Shown here in pieces: positions 51,935 to 63,187 of a DNA stretch of 64,000 nucleotides; positions within the stretch are counted from its first letter, which is position 1, and each line of letters starts with the position of its first letter. A program made the translations under genes and the position numbers. The notes beneath the pieces were generated by a model. The model was not told the origin of the DNA. It saw nothing but the letters and a program-made list of their open reading frames with translations, and ran no database searches. The stretch is from positions 55,170 to 119,169 of the forward strand of contig NZ_JNZD01000032.1 of NCBI RefSeq assembly GCF_000725495.1, written 5' to 3'. Origin of the DNA: Streptomyces aureus (GTDB taxonomy: Bacteria; Actinomycetota; Actinomycetes; Streptomycetales; Streptomycetaceae).

Positions 51935-52959
51935 CCGAGAACGACGCACGCGAAGAGGAACGTCCGGCGCAGGGCCGGAGCACACAGGAGACACACGGCG
52001 AGGCGGGCGGGGAGCACGCGACGCGTGAAGCGCCTCGGGAAGACGGAGCACAGGTGGGTACGGGCAGCGAGACGGCCGGGGCGGGAGCCCCGGACGCCGT
52101 CATCCCCGAGTTGGTGATCATCTCCGGCATGTCCGGAGCCGGCCGGTCCACGGCCGCGAAATGTCTTGAGGACCTCGGCTGGTTCGTCGTCGACAACCTG
52201 CCGCCCGCCCTGATCCCCACCATGGTGGAGCTCGGCGCCCGTTCCCAGGGCAACGTGGCGCGGATCGCCGTCGTCGTCGACGTCCGCGGCCGGCGGTTCT
52301 TCGACAACCTCCGCGAGTCCCTCGCCGACCTGGAGTCCCGCAACGTCACCCGGCGGATCGTGTTCCTGGAGTCCTCGGACGAGGCCCTCGTGCGCCGCTT
52401 CGAGTCGGTGCGCAGACCGCACCCCCTCCAGGGCGACGGCCGCATCGTGGACGGGATCGCCGCCGAGCGCGAGCTGCTGCGCGAGCTGCGCGGGGACGCT
52501 GACCTGGTCATCGACACCTCCAGCCTGAACGTGCACGAACTGCGCGCCAAGATGGACGCCCAGTTCGCGGGCGAGGAGGAGCCCGAGCTGCGGGCCACCG
52601 TCATGTCCTTCGGCTTCAAGTACGGCCTCCCGGTCGACGCCGACCTGGTCGTGGACATGCGCTTCCTGCCCAACCCGCACTGGGTACCCGAGCTGCGCCC
52701 CTTCACCGGCCTGAACGAAGAGGTCTCGGCGTACGTCTTCAACCAGCCCGGCGCCAAGGAGTTCCTCGACCGCTACGCCGAGCTGCTCCAGCTCGTCGCC
52801 GCCGGGTACCGGCGCGAGGGCAAGCGCTATGTGACCATCGCGGTCGGCTGCACCGGCGGCAAGCACCGCTCGGTCGCGACCGCCGAGAAGCTCGCCGCCC
52901 GCCTCGCCTCCCAGGGCGTGGAGACCGTGCTCGTCCACCGGGACATGGGGCGCGAGTGA
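51931..52959 (+). CDS. rapZ: RapZ/YvcJ nucleotide-binding protein
   Basis: A 342-residue GTP/ATP-binding protein; in E. coli RapZ controls glmZ small-RNA decay, but in Streptomyces its targets are not settled. The P-loop is [22 protein letters not shown] (GxSGAGRS). Other marks are [61 protein letters not shown] and [21 protein letters not shown] positions. The first 55 residues are charged and disordered. Its ATG overlaps the uvrC stop by 4 nt. Confidence 0.93.
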   Translation: MTENDAREEERPAQGRSTQETHGEAGGEHATREAPREDGAQVGTGSETAGAGAPDAVIPELVIISGMSGAGRSTAAKCLEDLGWFVVDNLPPALIPTMVELGARSQGNVARIAVVVDVRGRRFFDNLRESLADLESRNVTRRIVFLESSDEALVRRFESVRRPHPLQGDGRIVDGIAAERELLRELRGDADLVIDTSSLNVHELRAKMDAQFAGEEEPELRATVMSFGFKYGLPVDADLVVDMRFLPNPHWVPELRPFTGLNEEVSAYVFNQPGAKEFLDRYAELLQLVAAGYRREGKRYVTIAVGCTGGKHRSVATAEKLAARLASQGVETVLVHRDMGRE

Positions 52960-54023
52960 CCGGACGTACCACCCTGCGGCTGAGCCGGCTGCGCCGGGAG
53001 ACCCCCGGGGACCGGGCTCAGCCGGCCGCGGCGCGCGGCGCCAGGCCGCGCCGCCGCGGCGCGCAGCCCAAGGTCGTCGCCCTCGGCGGCGGCATGGGGC
53101 TGTCCGCCTCGCTCGCCGCGCTGCGCCGGATCACCGGCGACCTCACCGCCGTCGTCACCGTGGCCGACGACGGCGGCTCCAGCGGGCGTCTGCGCGACGA
53201 GCTGGGTGTCCTGCCGCCCGGTGACCTGCGCAAGGCGCTGGCCGCGCTGTGCGGGGACGACGACTGGGGCCAGACCTGGGCCCGGGTCATCCAGCACCGC
53301 TTCCAGTCCAAGGGCGAGCTGCACGAACACGCGGTCGGCAATCTGCTGATCGTCGCCCTGTGGGAACAGCTCGGCGACCACGTCCAGGCGCTCGACCTGG
53401 TCGGCAGGCTGCTCGGCGCGCACGGCCGGGTGCTGCCCATGTCCGCCGTGCCGCTGGAGCTCCAGGCCCTGGTCAAGGGGCACGACGTCGACCGGCCGGA
53501 CGAGGTCGGCACCGTCCGGGGCCAGGCGAACGTGGCGCTCACCCCCGGTGAGGTCCAGTCGGTGCACGTCGTACCGCACGATCCGCCGGCCGTGCCCGAG
53601 GCCGTGGCCGCGGTCCTCGACGCGGACTGGGTGGTGCTGGGACCCGGATCATGGTTCTCGTCGGTGATTCCGCACCTCCTGGTGCCGGAACTGCTGGACG
53701 CCCTGAGCCGGACCAGGGCCCGCCGGGTACTCTCCCTGAACCTCGCACCGCAGCCCGGAGAAACCGAAGGCTTCTCCCCGCAGCGTCATTTGGAGGTTTT
53801 GGGGCGACACGCCCCTAAACTCGCCCTGGACGTGGTGCTGGCCGACGAGGCCGCCGTGCCCGACCGCGAGTCTCTCGCCGACGCCGCCAAGCGATTCGGC
53901 GCCGCGGTCGAGCTGGCGCCGGTGGCCAGGACCGACGGATCTCCGCGGCACGATCCGGAGCTGTTGGCCGCCGCGTACGACCGTATTTTTCGGATGCATG
54001 GAAGGATCGGCCCATGGCGATGA
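52956..54023 (+). CDS. yvcK: YvcK/CofD-like protein
   Basis: A 355-residue protein of the gluconeogenesis factor (YvcK) family, needed for growth on some carbon sources and for cell-wall synthesis in Bacillus; it binds UDP-GlcNAc. [45 protein letters not shown] is the diagnostic N-terminal block. [32 protein letters not shown] and [16 protein letters not shown] are also present. The GTG start overlaps the rapZ stop by 4 nt. Confidence 0.93.
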   Translation: MTGRTTLRLSRLRRETPGDRAQPAAARGARPRRRGAQPKVVALGGGMGLSASLAALRRITGDLTAVVTVADDGGSSGRLRDELGVLPPGDLRKALAALCGDDDWGQTWARVIQHRFQSKGELHEHAVGNLLIVALWEQLGDHVQALDLVGRLLGAHGRVLPMSAVPLELQALVKGHDVDRPDEVGTVRGQANVALTPGEVQSVHVVPHDPPAVPEAVAAVLDADWVVLGPGSWFSSVIPHLLVPELLDALSRTRARRVLSLNLAPQPGETEGFSPQRHLEVLGRHAPKLALDVVLADEAAVPDRESLADAAKRFGAAVELAPVARTDGSPRHDPELLAAAYDRIFRMHGRIGPWR

Positions 54024-55003
54024 CGGCAGCGGTGAAGGACGAGATCTCTCGGCTCCCCGTCACCCGGACCTGCTGCAGGAAGGCGGAGGTCTCGGCCATC
54101 CTGCGGTTCGCCGGCGGCCTCCACCTGGTGAGCGGCCGGATCGTGATCGAGGCGGAGCTGGACACCGCGATGGCGGCGCGCCGCCTGAAGCGGGACATTC
54201 TGGAGATCTTCGGCCACAGTTCCGAGCTGATCGTGATGGCGCCCGGCGGACTGCGCCGCGGCTCCCGCTACGTGGTGCGCGTGGTCGCGGGCGGTGACCA
54301 GCTGGCCCGCCAGACCGGCCTCGTGGACGGGCGTGGACGCCCGATCCGCGGACTGCCGCCGCAGGTGGTCTCGGGGGCCACTTGCGACGCCGAGGCCGCC
54401 TGGCGCGGGGCCTTCCTGGCCCACGGCTCGCTCACCGAGCCCGGCCGCTCCTCGTCCCTGGAGGTCACCTGCCCGGGACCCGAGGCCGCGCTCGCGCTCG
54501 TCGGTGCCGCTCGCCGGCTCTCGATCGCGGCGAAGGCCCGCGAGGTGCGCGGCGTGGACCGGGTGGTCGTCCGCGACGGCGACGCGATCGGCGCGCTGCT
54601 GACCCGCCTCGGCGCCCACGAGTCGGTGCTGGCCTGGGAGGAGCGGCGGATGCGCCGCGAGGTCCGTGCCACGGCGAACCGCCTCGCCAACTTCGACGAC
54701 GCCAACCTGCGCCGCTCGGCGCGCGCCGCGGTCGCCGCCGGGGCCCGCGTCCAGCGCGCCCTGGAGATCCTCGCGGACGAGGTGCCCGAGCACCTCGCGG
54801 CCGCCGGACGGCTGCGCATGGAGCACAAGCAGGCCTCCCTGGAGGAGCTGGGCGCGCTCGCCGACCCGCCGCTGACCAAGGACGCCGTCGCGGGCCGTAT
54901 CCGCCGGCTGCTGGCGATGGCCGACAAGCGGGCCCAGGACCTCGGGATCCCCGGTACGGAGTCGAGTCTGTCCGAGGAGATGGCCGACAACCTCGCCGGC
55001 TGA
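54014..55003 (+). CDS. whiA: Sporulation regulator WhiA
   Basis: A 329-residue DNA-binding protein that switches aerial hyphae to sporulation septation together with WhiB. The N-terminal LAGLIDADG-like fold has [22 protein letters not shown], and the C-terminal HTH has [39 protein letters not shown]. It overlaps the yvcK 3' end by 10 nt, the usual place in actinobacteria. A 10-bp hairpin follows the gene. Confidence 0.97.
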   Translation: MAMTAAVKDEISRLPVTRTCCRKAEVSAILRFAGGLHLVSGRIVIEAELDTAMAARRLKRDILEIFGHSSELIVMAPGGLRRGSRYVVRVVAGGDQLARQTGLVDGRGRPIRGLPPQVVSGATCDAEAAWRGAFLAHGSLTEPGRSSSLEVTCPGPEAALALVGAARRLSIAAKAREVRGVDRVVVRDGDAIGALLTRLGAHESVLAWEERRMRREVRATANRLANFDDANLRRSARAAVAAGARVQRALEILADEVPEHLAAAGRLRMEHKQASLEELGALADPPLTKDAVAGRIRRLLAMADKRAQDLGIPGTESSLSEEMADNLAG

Positions 55004-55060
55004 CCCGGACCTCCGGGGCGCCGTGAACGACGCGCGCGAGGATCTGACGGAAACTCACCA

Positions 55061-55099
55061 CACCGGTGCCGCCGCCCAGTTGGGAGACCGGCACCGGTG
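55061..55099 (+). terminator. Hairpin after whiA
   Basis: CACCGGTGCC pairs with GGCACCGGTG (10 bp) around a 19-nt loop. Confidence 0.6.
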
Positions 55100-55193
55100 C
55101 CCGTCGGTCCGCGAGGCACCCTTGACTTGACCATGAAGTGTCATGAGCCTGGCATCTGTTCGCTGCTGGGGCGGACCAGTGCAAGGGGGGCTC

Positions 55194-58151
55194 ATGAGAC
55201 GAAGAGCGAGCACGATCCTCGCTGTCGGCGCGCTCCTGCTGGGCGGTGCGGCCATGGCGCCGGTCGCCCGTGCGCAGGACGGTGCTTCACCCAAGCCCGA
55301 CGCGAACGCCGTGAAGGTGTTCCGCGCCGAGGTCACGAAACAGCAGGTACCGCTGCTGCTCGCGGCCGGTCAGGACAGTCACGAGCTCGGCGACACGACC
55401 TGGAAGAACGGCAAGAGCACGGTCGAGGTGTACGTCACCGACCAGCAGGCGAGGAAGCTGGAGAAGCAGGGCGTCGACCTCACCGAGCACACGCTCTCCG
55501 CCCGGGCGGAGAACCGGGTCGCGGACGCCGCCCAGGGGGTGTTCCGCCCGTACAGCGGGAAGGGCAACCTCGAGGAGGAGATCATCAGGACCGGGCAGGC
55601 CAACCCCGGTCTGACCAAGGTCGTCTCCATCGGCAAGACCCTGAACGGCCAGGACATCCTCGCGCTCAAACTGACCAAGGGCGCGCGCAAGACCAAGGAC
55701 GGCTCCAAGCCGTCGGTGCTGTACATGTCCAACCAGCACGCGCGTGAGTGGATCACCCCCGAGATGACCCGGCGGCTGATGCACTACTACCTGGACAACT
55801 ACGCCACGGACAAGCGCGTCAAGAAGATCGTCGACTCCACCGAACTGTGGTTCGTCCTGTCGGCCAACCCCGACGGCTACGACTACACCTTCAAGGACGC
55901 CGACACCCGTCAGTGGCGCAAGAACCTGCGGGACGTGAACGGCGACGGCGTCATCTCCACCGGTGACGGCGTCGACCTCAACCGCAACTTCTCCTACAAG
56001 TGGGGCTACGACGACGAGGGTTCGTCCCCCAACCCCACCAGCGAGACCTACCGCGGCGCGAGCCCCGGCTCGGAGCCCGAGACCAGGGCGATCGACGCCT
56101 TCGAGAAGCGGGTCGGCTTCACGTACGGGATCAACTACCACTCGGCCGCCGAACTGCTGCTCTACGGAGTGGGCTGGCAGGTGGCGACGCCGACCCCGGA
56201 CGACGTGCTGTACAAGGCGCTCGCCGGAACCCCGGAGAAGTCCGCGATCCCGGGCTACCACCCGCAGGTCTCCTCGGAGCTCTACACCACCAACGGCGAG
56301 GCGGACGGCCACGCGGGCAACGTCAACGGCATGGCGATGTTCACCCCCGAGATGTCGACCTGCGAGACCGCCTCGGACATCGACCCGAACGACGCCTGGA
56401 ACGCGGCGGACTGCGCCTCGGTCTTCACCTTCCCGGACGACGAGAAGCTGATCCAGCAGGAGTTCGAGAAGAACGTCCCGTTCGCGCTCTCCGTCGCCGA
56501 GACCGCCGCGCACCCCGACCGGCCCTCCTCCTCGGTGGGCCTCGACGCGCCCGACTTCACCCCGGCCGCCTTCACGACGTCGTACTCGCGCGGCGCCGAC
56601 CAGGAAGTCTCCGTCGTCGTGCGCAAGTCCGTGCGCGACAAGAAGCTCAGGTACCGCGTGAACGGCGGCCGGACGCACGAGGCGTCGCTCAGGCCCTGGC
56701 GGGGCGGCGAGACCTACGGCGGCACGGACAACCTCTACTTCGACGAGTACCGCGCGAAGGTCCGCGACGGCGCACCGGGCGACAAGGTCGAGGTCTGGTT
56801 CACCGGTGGGACCAGGAGCGGGAAGCCGACCTCCAGCACCCGCTTCACCTACACGGTGGCCGAGCGGCCCCGGGCCGACGTGCTCGTCGTCGCCGAGGAG
56901 GGCGCGGCCGCCACACAGGCGGGGACCTACGTCGACGCGCTGAAGGCCGCGGGGAGGAAGCCCCTGGTCTGGGACGTCGCCACCCAGGGCGCCCCGGACG
57001 CGCTCGGCGTCCTCGGCCACTTCGGCACGGTCGTCCACTACACCGGCGCCCTGCGGCCAGGCAACGCCACCCAGATCCAGCTGCGGGCCTTCCTCAACGA
57101 GGGCGGCAAACTGGTCGAGGCGGGCGAACTGGCCGGCGGCAGCGTCGACCTCGGCGGGGGCACCCTCTCGAACGACTTCAGCCAGTACTACCTGGGCGCC
57201 TACTCCCGTACGTCCACGCCCGGCGCGAAGGGCTTCACCGGCTCCGGGGGCCTCGGCGGTGCCGCGGGGACGCTCGGCGACGCGCCCGGCAACCCGCTGA
57301 ACGCGGCGGGCACCTACGGAGTCACCTCCGACTCGCTCGCCGGCGCGCAGTACCCGCAGTTCGCCTCCAGCGCGGGGGCGGGCCAGTTCAGCGGGACCGT
57401 CAACCCGTACGGGCCGTACTCGGGCTCGTACATGGCCGCCGCGGTGCACACCGACGACGCCTACAAGCGGCTGACCCGCACCGTCGACCTCACCGGCGTC
57501 ACCGCCGCCGACAAGCCGACGCTGCGCTCCCGGATGCTGTGGGACACCGAGCCCGGCTACGACCACGCGGTCGTCGAGGTCCACACGGTCGGCGCGGACG
57601 ACTGGACCACGCTCCCCGAGGCGGGCGGTGCCACCTCCGCCGCGGTCCCGGCCGAGTGCGAGGCCGGCTTCCTCGCCCGCGAACACCCCTGGATCAAGCA
57701 CTACCTGACCGTGAGCGCGGCGGGCTGCACCGCCACGGGATCCAGCGGGAGCTGGAACAGCCTCACCGGCGCGTCCAGCGGCTGGCAGCCGGTCGCCTTC
57801 GACCTGAGCGCGTACGCGGGCAAGGCGATCGAGGTGTCGATCGCCTACATCACCGACCCGAGCTCGGGCGGTCACGGCGTCCTCGTCGACGACACCTCGC
57901 TCGTGGTCGGCGGGAACGCCGTCGACACGGAGGGCTTCGAGTCCTCCCTCGGTCCCTGGAAGGTCGCCGGTCCGCCCGCGGGCAGCCCGGCCGTCCTGCG
58001 GGACTGGGCGCGCACCGGGGAACTCTTCCGGACATACGGGGCCGTCAGTACGGCCGACACCGTGCTGCTGGGCTTCGGCCTGGAGCACCTGACAACGGCG
58101 GCCGACCGTGCGAGCCTGATCGGTAAAGCGCTTTCGGCAATCGATGGTTGA
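55194..58151 (+). CDS. Secreted zinc carboxypeptidase (family M14) with C-terminal domains
   Basis: A 985-residue exported enzyme. A signal peptide ends near residue 27 (AMAPVARA). An N-terminal prodomain-like region is followed by the M14 domain: SNQHAREWITPEMTRRLM gives zinc ligands His and Glu near residues 182-185, and INYHSAAELLLYG the third His near 316; the catalytic Glu region is MAMFTPEMSTCE. The C-terminal half (from about 470) has a DJ-1/ThiJ-like segment (ADVLVVAEEGAAATQAGTY) and an immune-inhibitor-A-like region (LRSRMLWDTEPGYDHAVVEV ... GVLVDDTSLVVGG). It cleaves C-terminal residues from peptides outside the cell. Confidence 0.88.
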   Translation: MRRRASTILAVGALLLGGAAMAPVARAQDGASPKPDANAVKVFRAEVTKQQVPLLLAAGQDSHELGDTTWKNGKSTVEVYVTDQQARKLEKQGVDLTEHTLSARAENRVADAAQGVFRPYSGKGNLEEEIIRTGQANPGLTKVVSIGKTLNGQDILALKLTKGARKTKDGSKPSVLYMSNQHAREWITPEMTRRLMHYYLDNYATDKRVKKIVDSTELWFVLSANPDGYDYTFKDADTRQWRKNLRDVNGDGVISTGDGVDLNRNFSYKWGYDDEGSSPNPTSETYRGASPGSEPETRAIDAFEKRVGFTYGINYHSAAELLLYGVGWQVATPTPDDVLYKALAGTPEKSAIPGYHPQVSSELYTTNGEADGHAGNVNGMAMFTPEMSTCETASDIDPNDAWNAADCASVFTFPDDEKLIQQEFEKNVPFALSVAETAAHPDRPSSSVGLDAPDFTPAAFTTSYSRGADQEVSVVVRKSVRDKKLRYRVNGGRTHEASLRPWRGGETYGGTDNLYFDEYRAKVRDGAPGDKVEVWFTGGTRSGKPTSSTRFTYTVAERPRADVLVVAEEGAAATQAGTYVDALKAAGRKPLVWDVATQGAPDALGVLGHFGTVVHYTGALRPGNATQIQLRAFLNEGGKLVEAGELAGGSVDLGGGTLSNDFSQYYLGAYSRTSTPGAKGFTGSGGLGGAAGTLGDAPGNPLNAAGTYGVTSDSLAGAQYPQFASSAGAGQFSGTVNPYGPYSGSYMAAAVHTDDAYKRLTRTVDLTGVTAADKPTLRSRMLWDTEPGYDHAVVEVHTVGADDWTTLPEAGGATSAAVPAECEAGFLAREHPWIKHYLTVSAAGCTATGSSGSWNSLTGASSGWQPVAFDLSAYAGKAIEVSIAYITDPSSGGHGVLVDDTSLVVGGNAVDTEGFESSLGPWKVAGPPAGSPAVLRDWARTGELFRTYGAVSTADTVLLGFGLEHLTTAADRASLIGKALSAIDG

Positions 58152-58179
58152 CCGAGCGTGACCATCGGATGAACAGAAC

Positions 58180-58217
58180 GGGCGATCCGTACCCCTACTG
58201 GCGGGTACGGATCGCCC
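58180..58217 (+). terminator. Terminator after the M14 peptidase gene
   Basis: A 15-bp perfect stem with an 8-nt loop. Confidence 0.9.
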
Positions 58218-58301
58218 TGTCGTGTATGGCCGTGGTCGATGTCACTCAGGGGCCTTGGGGGAGGTAGGGTCGGAGGCGGTCGGGGACATCCCATACAAAC
58301 T

Positions 58302-58321
58302 CGCCGACACTTGAGTCGGCG
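58302..58321 (+). promoter_or_regulatory. Hairpin in the gap mRNA leader
   Basis: CGCCGAC-ACTTGA-GTCGGCG forms a 7-bp stem just upstream of the GAGGAG ribosome-binding site. It may stabilise the mRNA or tune translation. Confidence 0.4.
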
Positions 58322-58328
58322 TACCTAA

Positions 58329-59354
<1,026 letters not shown>

Positions 59355-59382
59355 CTCCCAGAGCAGGCACCTCGATGTGAGC

Positions 59383-59422
59383 CAGGGCTCGGGCAGCGCG
59401 ACGCCGCGCTGTCCGGGCCCTG
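59383..59422 (+). terminator. Hairpin between gap and pgk
   Basis: An 18-bp stem with two wobble pairs around the loop ACGC. It may lower, but not end, transcription into pgk, or mark an RNA-processing site. Confidence 0.75.
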
Positions 59423-59482
59423 TGCTACGTAATGATCGATCAGCCCTCTCGGATCCCCAGAGCCTCCCTAGGAGTCCCCTAC

Positions 59483-60694
59483 ATGAAGACGATCGACGAG
59501 CTTCTCGCCGAAGGCGTGGCCGGAAAGCGGGTCTTCGTCCGCGCCGACCTCAACGTGCCGCTGGCGAACGGCCTCATCACCGACGACGGCCGCATCCGCG
59601 CCGTCCTGCCCACCGTCAAGGCGCTGGCCGAGGCGGGCGCCAAGGTCATCGTCGCCTCGCACCTGGGCCGCCCCAAGGGCGCCCCGGACCCGGCCTTCTC
59701 GCTGCTGCCCGCCGCCGAGCGCCTCGGTGAACTCCTCGGCGCGCCCGTCGCGTTCGCGCAGGACACCGTCGGCCCCGCCGCCCACGACGCCGTGGACGGC
59801 CTGGAGCCCGGCCAGGTCGCCGTCGTCGAGAACCTGCGGTTCAACGCCGGCGAGACGTCCAAGGACGACACCGAGCGCGGCGAGTTCGCCGACCGGCTGG
59901 CGGCCCTCGCGGACGTCTACGTCGGCGACGGCTTCGGTGCCGTGCACCGGGGGCACGCCTCCGTGTACGACCTGCCGGCCCGTCTGCCGCACTACGCCGG
60001 CTACCTCATCGCCACCGAGGTCGGCGTCCTGAAGAAGCTCACCGAGGACGTCGCGCGCCCCTACGTGGTCGCGCTCGGCGGCTCCAAGGTCTCCGACAAG
60101 CTCGCCGTCATCGACGAGCTGCTCGGCAAGGCCGACCGCATCCTCATCGGTGGCGGCATGGCCTTCACCTTCCTCAAGGCCAAGGGCTACGAGGTCGGCT
60201 CCTCGCTGCTCCAGGAGGACCAGATCCCGGCCGTCACCGAGTACATGGAGCGCGCCGAGAAGCTGGGCGTCGAGCTGGTGCTCCCGGTCGACGTCGTGGT
60301 CTCGCCCGGATTCCCGGACCTGAAGACCAAGGCCCCCAGCGAGCACACCGCCGTCGACGCCGACAAGATGCCCGAGGGACAGCTCGGCCTCGACATCGGC
60401 CCGAAGACCGGCGCCCTGTACGCAGCCAAGCTCGCCGACGCCGAGACCGTGTTCTGGAACGGTCCCATGGGCGTCTTCGAGCACCCCGACTACGCCGAGG
60501 GCACCAAGGCGGTCGCCCAGGCCCTGGTCGACTCCAAGGGCTTCACCGTCGTCGGCGGCGGAGACTCCGCCGCCGCGGTGCGCACCCTCGGTTTCGACGA
60601 GAACGCATTCGGCCACATCTCGACCGGTGGTGGCGCCTCCCTCGAATACCTCGAGGGCAAGACGCTCCCCGGCCTCGCCGCACTGGAGGACTGA
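59483..60694 (+). CDS. pgk: Phosphoglycerate kinase
   Basis: A 403-residue enzyme that makes ATP from 1,3-bisphosphoglycerate. Typical segments are RVFVRADLNVPLANGLITDDGRIRAVLPT, VIVASHLGRPKGAPD, VVENLRFNAGETSKDD, GDGFGAVHRGHASVYDLP, and the nucleotide-binding GGSKVSDKLAVIDELL and GGGDSAAAVRTLG. The ATG has AGGAG upstream. tpiA follows 5 nt after the stop. Confidence 0.97.
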   Translation: MKTIDELLAEGVAGKRVFVRADLNVPLANGLITDDGRIRAVLPTVKALAEAGAKVIVASHLGRPKGAPDPAFSLLPAAERLGELLGAPVAFAQDTVGPAAHDAVDGLEPGQVAVVENLRFNAGETSKDDTERGEFADRLAALADVYVGDGFGAVHRGHASVYDLPARLPHYAGYLIATEVGVLKKLTEDVARPYVVALGGSKVSDKLAVIDELLGKADRILIGGGMAFTFLKAKGYEVGSSLLQEDQIPAVTEYMERAEKLGVELVLPVDVVVSPGFPDLKTKAPSEHTAVDADKMPEGQLGLDIGPKTGALYAAKLADAETVFWNGPMGVFEHPDYAEGTKAVAQALVDSKGFTVVGGGDSAAAVRTLGFDENAFGHISTGGGASLEYLEGKTLPGLAALED

Positions 60695-60699
60695 CCTAG

Positions 60700-61476
60700 A
60701 TGAGCACGCGCACGCCGCTGATGGCGGGCAACTGGAAGATGAACCTCAACCACCTCGAGGCCATCGCGCACGTCCAGAAGCTCGCCTTCGCCCTGGCCGA
60801 CAAGGACTACGAGGCCTGTGAGGTCGCCGTCCTGCCGCCCTTCACCGACCTGCGCTCCGTGCAGACCCTGGTCGACGGCGACAAGCTCAAGATCAAGTAC
60901 GGCGCCCAGGACCTGTCCGCGCAGGACTCCGGTGCCTACACCGGCGAGATCTCCGGCTCGATGCTGGCCAAGCTGAAGTGCACGTACGTGGCCGTCGGCC
61001 ACTCCGAGCGCCGTCAGTACCACAACGAGACCGACGACGTCGTGAACGCCAAGGTCAAGGCCGCCTACAAGCACGGCCTGACCCCGATCCTGTGCGTCGG
61101 CGAGGAGCTGGACGTCCGCGAGGCGGGCAACCACGTCTCCCACACCCTCGCCCAGGTCGAGGGCGGTCTCAAGGACCTCCCGGCCGAGCAGGCCGAGTCC
61201 GTCGTGATCGCCTACGAGCCCGTCTGGGCCATCGGTACCGGCAAGGTCTGCGGCGCCGACGATGCGCAGGAGGTCTGCGCCGCGATCCGTGCCAAGCTCG
61301 CCGAGCTGTACTCCCAGGAGCTGGCCGACAAGGTCCGCATCCAGTACGGCGGCTCCGTGAAGTCCGGGAACGTCGCCGAGATCATGGCGAAGGCGGACAT
61401 CGACGGCGCTCTGGTCGGCGGGGCCTCCCTGGACGCCGACGAGTTCGTCAAGATCGTCCGGTTCCGCGACCAGTAA
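60700..61476 (+). CDS. tpiA: Triosephosphate isomerase
   Basis: A 258-residue TIM-barrel enzyme that interconverts dihydroxyacetone phosphate and glyceraldehyde 3-phosphate. The N-terminal [13 protein letters not shown] holds the active-site Lys, [17 protein letters not shown] the His, [15 protein letters not shown] the catalytic Glu and loop 6, and [14 protein letters not shown] the phosphate site. It is closely spaced after pgk, in one operon. Confidence 0.97.
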   Translation: MSTRTPLMAGNWKMNLNHLEAIAHVQKLAFALADKDYEACEVAVLPPFTDLRSVQTLVDGDKLKIKYGAQDLSAQDSGAYTGEISGSMLAKLKCTYVAVGHSERRQYHNETDDVVNAKVKAAYKHGLTPILCVGEELDVREAGNHVSHTLAQVEGGLKDLPAEQAESVVIAYEPVWAIGTGKVCGADDAQEVCAAIRAKLAELYSQELADKVRIQYGGSVKSGNVAEIMAKADIDGALVGGASLDADEFVKIVRFRDQ

Positions 61477-61574
61477 GTATGCGGTAGCGGCGATTCGTCG
61501 TACCCTTGCGGGGGTCTGGTGCCATCGCGCCGGACCCCCGTCGTCCATCCAGTTCCGAGGAAGTTGGTCCAGCC

Positions 61575-61811
61575 GTGGTTTTGGGGTTCTCGATCGCCCT
61601 GATCGTCTTCAGCCTGCTGCTGATGCTGCTGGTGCTGATGCACAAGGGGAAGGGCGGCGGCCTGTCCGACATGTTCGGTGGCGGCATGCAGTCGTCCGTC
61701 GGTGGCTCCTCGGTCGCCGAGCGCAACCTCGACCGCATCACCTTGCTGATCGGTCTGCTCTGGTTCGCGTGCATCGTGGTGCTCGGCATCCTGATGAAGA
61801 TCAACAACTGA
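61575..61811 (+). CDS. secG: Preprotein translocase subunit SecG
   Basis: A 78-residue membrane subunit of the SecYEG channel. Two helices are visible: VLGFSIALIVFSLLLMLLVLM and ITLLIGLLWFACIVVLGILM, with the GKGGGLSDMFGGG loop between. The GTG start has GAGGAAG upstream. It lies between tpiA and rbpA, its usual place in Streptomyces. Confidence 0.92.
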   Translation: MVLGFSIALIVFSLLLMLLVLMHKGKGGGLSDMFGGGMQSSVGGSSVAERNLDRITLLIGLLWFACIVVLGILMKINN

Positions 61812-61867
61812 TCGCCGAACAACATCGGTACGCTCGCACAACTGCACAGCACGCAAGCACATTCCGC

Positions 61868-61976
61868 ACGTAAGGCCCCATGTCCGGTACGCGCCTCCAG
61901 GCGCCGCCTATCATGGGGCTTGCGTCTAGGGGTGGGGATGTAACTCCAATCACTGGACGCGCGTTGGGCCTTACGT
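61868..61976. repeat. Alternative inverted repeats between secG and rbpA
   Basis: ACGTAAGGCCC (61868-61878) is the exact 11-bp complement of GGGCCTTACGT (61966-61976). A second, mutually exclusive helix forms between GGCCCCATG-like 61873-61882 and CATGGGGC (61912-61919). Confidence 0.7.
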
Positions 61977-61981
61977 AGACT
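61953..61981 (+). promoter_or_regulatory. rbpA promoter
   Basis: CTGGAC and TAGACT hexamers spaced 17 bp apart, with a transcription start expected near 61988. The -10 matches the principal sigma factor consensus. A clear SigR GGAAT-type site was not found. Confidence 0.5.
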
Positions 61982-62047
61982 GAGGCGCTCGCAACGAAGC
62001 GAAACGCCGACTCGCTTCGCGGCACCATCACGCAGGGAGTTACGACC

Positions 62048-62383
62048 GTGGCAAGTGGCAACGCGATCCGAGGAAGCCGGGTCGGGGCGGGGCCGATGGG
62101 CGAGGCCGAGCGCGGCGAGTCCGCGCCGCGGCTGCGCATCTCCTTCTGGTGCTCCAACGGGCACGAGACGCAGCCCAGCTTCGCCAGCGACGCGCAGGTT
62201 CCCGACACGTGGGACTGTCCGCGCTGCGGCTTCCCCGCCGGACAGGACCGGGACAACCCGCCGGACCCGCCGCGCACCGAGCCCTACAAGACGCACCTCG
62301 CGTACGTGCGGGAGCGGCGCAGCGACGCGGACGGCGAGGCGATCCTCGCCGAGGCGCTCGCCAAACTTCGGGGCGAGATCTAG
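62048..62383 (+). CDS. rbpA: RNA polymerase-binding protein RbpA
   Basis: A 111-residue actinobacterial RNA polymerase factor that stabilises the open complex with the principal sigma factor. The core reads RLRISFWCSNGHETQPSFA and TWDCPRCGFPAGQD (two Cys pairs, RbpA core domain), and the C-terminal basic linker and sigma-interaction domain are TEPYKTHLAYVRERRSDADGEAILAEALAKL. The GTG start has AGGGAG upstream. Length equals the mycobacterial protein; a longer annotated form is known in S. coelicolor. Confidence 0.96.
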   Translation: MASGNAIRGSRVGAGPMGEAERGESAPRLRISFWCSNGHETQPSFASDAQVPDTWDCPRCGFPAGQDRDNPPDPPRTEPYKTHLAYVRERRSDADGEAILAEALAKLRGEI

Positions 62384-62559
62384 GAGTTGAAGCCGGCCGG
62401 GCATCCCAGGGTGTCTGGCCGGAGCGGGGGCTGGCCTCTGGCCTTTCGCGGGTCCGTCCTGCGCCGGTGCGGCACCGCCTTGCCCGGCGGGCCTTCAAGT
62501 GCCGGCCCGCGGGCCGGAGCGTGCCGGGCGGAGTCCTGCTGCGCCGAGTTCCGCCGTGC

Positions 62560-62820
62560 CGAGCCCTCCCGAGTCCTGCCATGTCGGGCCCTGCGCATGC
62601 TTGCCCTGCCGAGCCCTTGCCGTGCTGAGGCCGGCCCTTGCCGCCGTGTCCTGCCGCGCGGCCCCCGCCGGGCCCTCCCGGGTTCTGCCATGTCGAGCCG
62701 TGCGGAGCCCAGCCCAGCCCAGCCCAGCCCAGCCCAGCCCAGCCCAGCCCTGCCTGGCCGGGCCTTTGCCGCGCTGAGGCAGACCCTTGCCGCCGTGCCC
62801 TGCCGCGCAGCCCCGTCGGC
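62560..62820. repeat. Imperfect tandem duplication in the rbpA-pgi gap
   Basis: Two copies of a unit of about 110-150 bp share CCCTCCCGGGTTCTGCCATG-like, GCCGCGCTGAGGC-like, CCCTTGCCGCCGTG and CCTGCCGCGC blocks. The gap of about 800 bases (62384-63187) holds no gene I trust. Confidence 0.6.
62706..62750. repeat. AGCCC pentanucleotide microsatellite (9 copies)
   Basis: Nine perfect tandem copies of AGCCC, inside the second copy of the larger duplication. Confidence 0.95.
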
Positions 62821-63187
62821 CCTGCCCTGGCCGTCGAGCCCTGCCCGCAGCGGCCCCGCCGTGCGCTCCAGGCACCTCAAGGGCTCGCCGCGGCCGTCGG
62901 GGGCGGCAGCTGCGTCACGCCGATGCAGCAGTGTGCCCCGGCATTCGTGCCGGGCTTGCGTGCGCCCAGGGTTCTGGTGGCGCGCGCTCCCGGTCCGTGC
63001 CGCGGCAGGGGTCCTCGCCCCATTCGCCGTCATCCCGCTGACACCTGCGGTCCAGCGGGACGTATCTGTTGTTGAGCCGGTGGACGCGCGACGACAGCTC
63101 GTGTCCTGCCCTGATCAACTAGGTTGGGACCGGCAGCGGGGCAAGGTACGCAAGCGCACAGTGCAGGAAAGAAGGCGGAAGTCCGAG

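Noticed and set aside
62706..62750. CRISPR array
   Set aside because: A pentanucleotide microsatellite without spacers.
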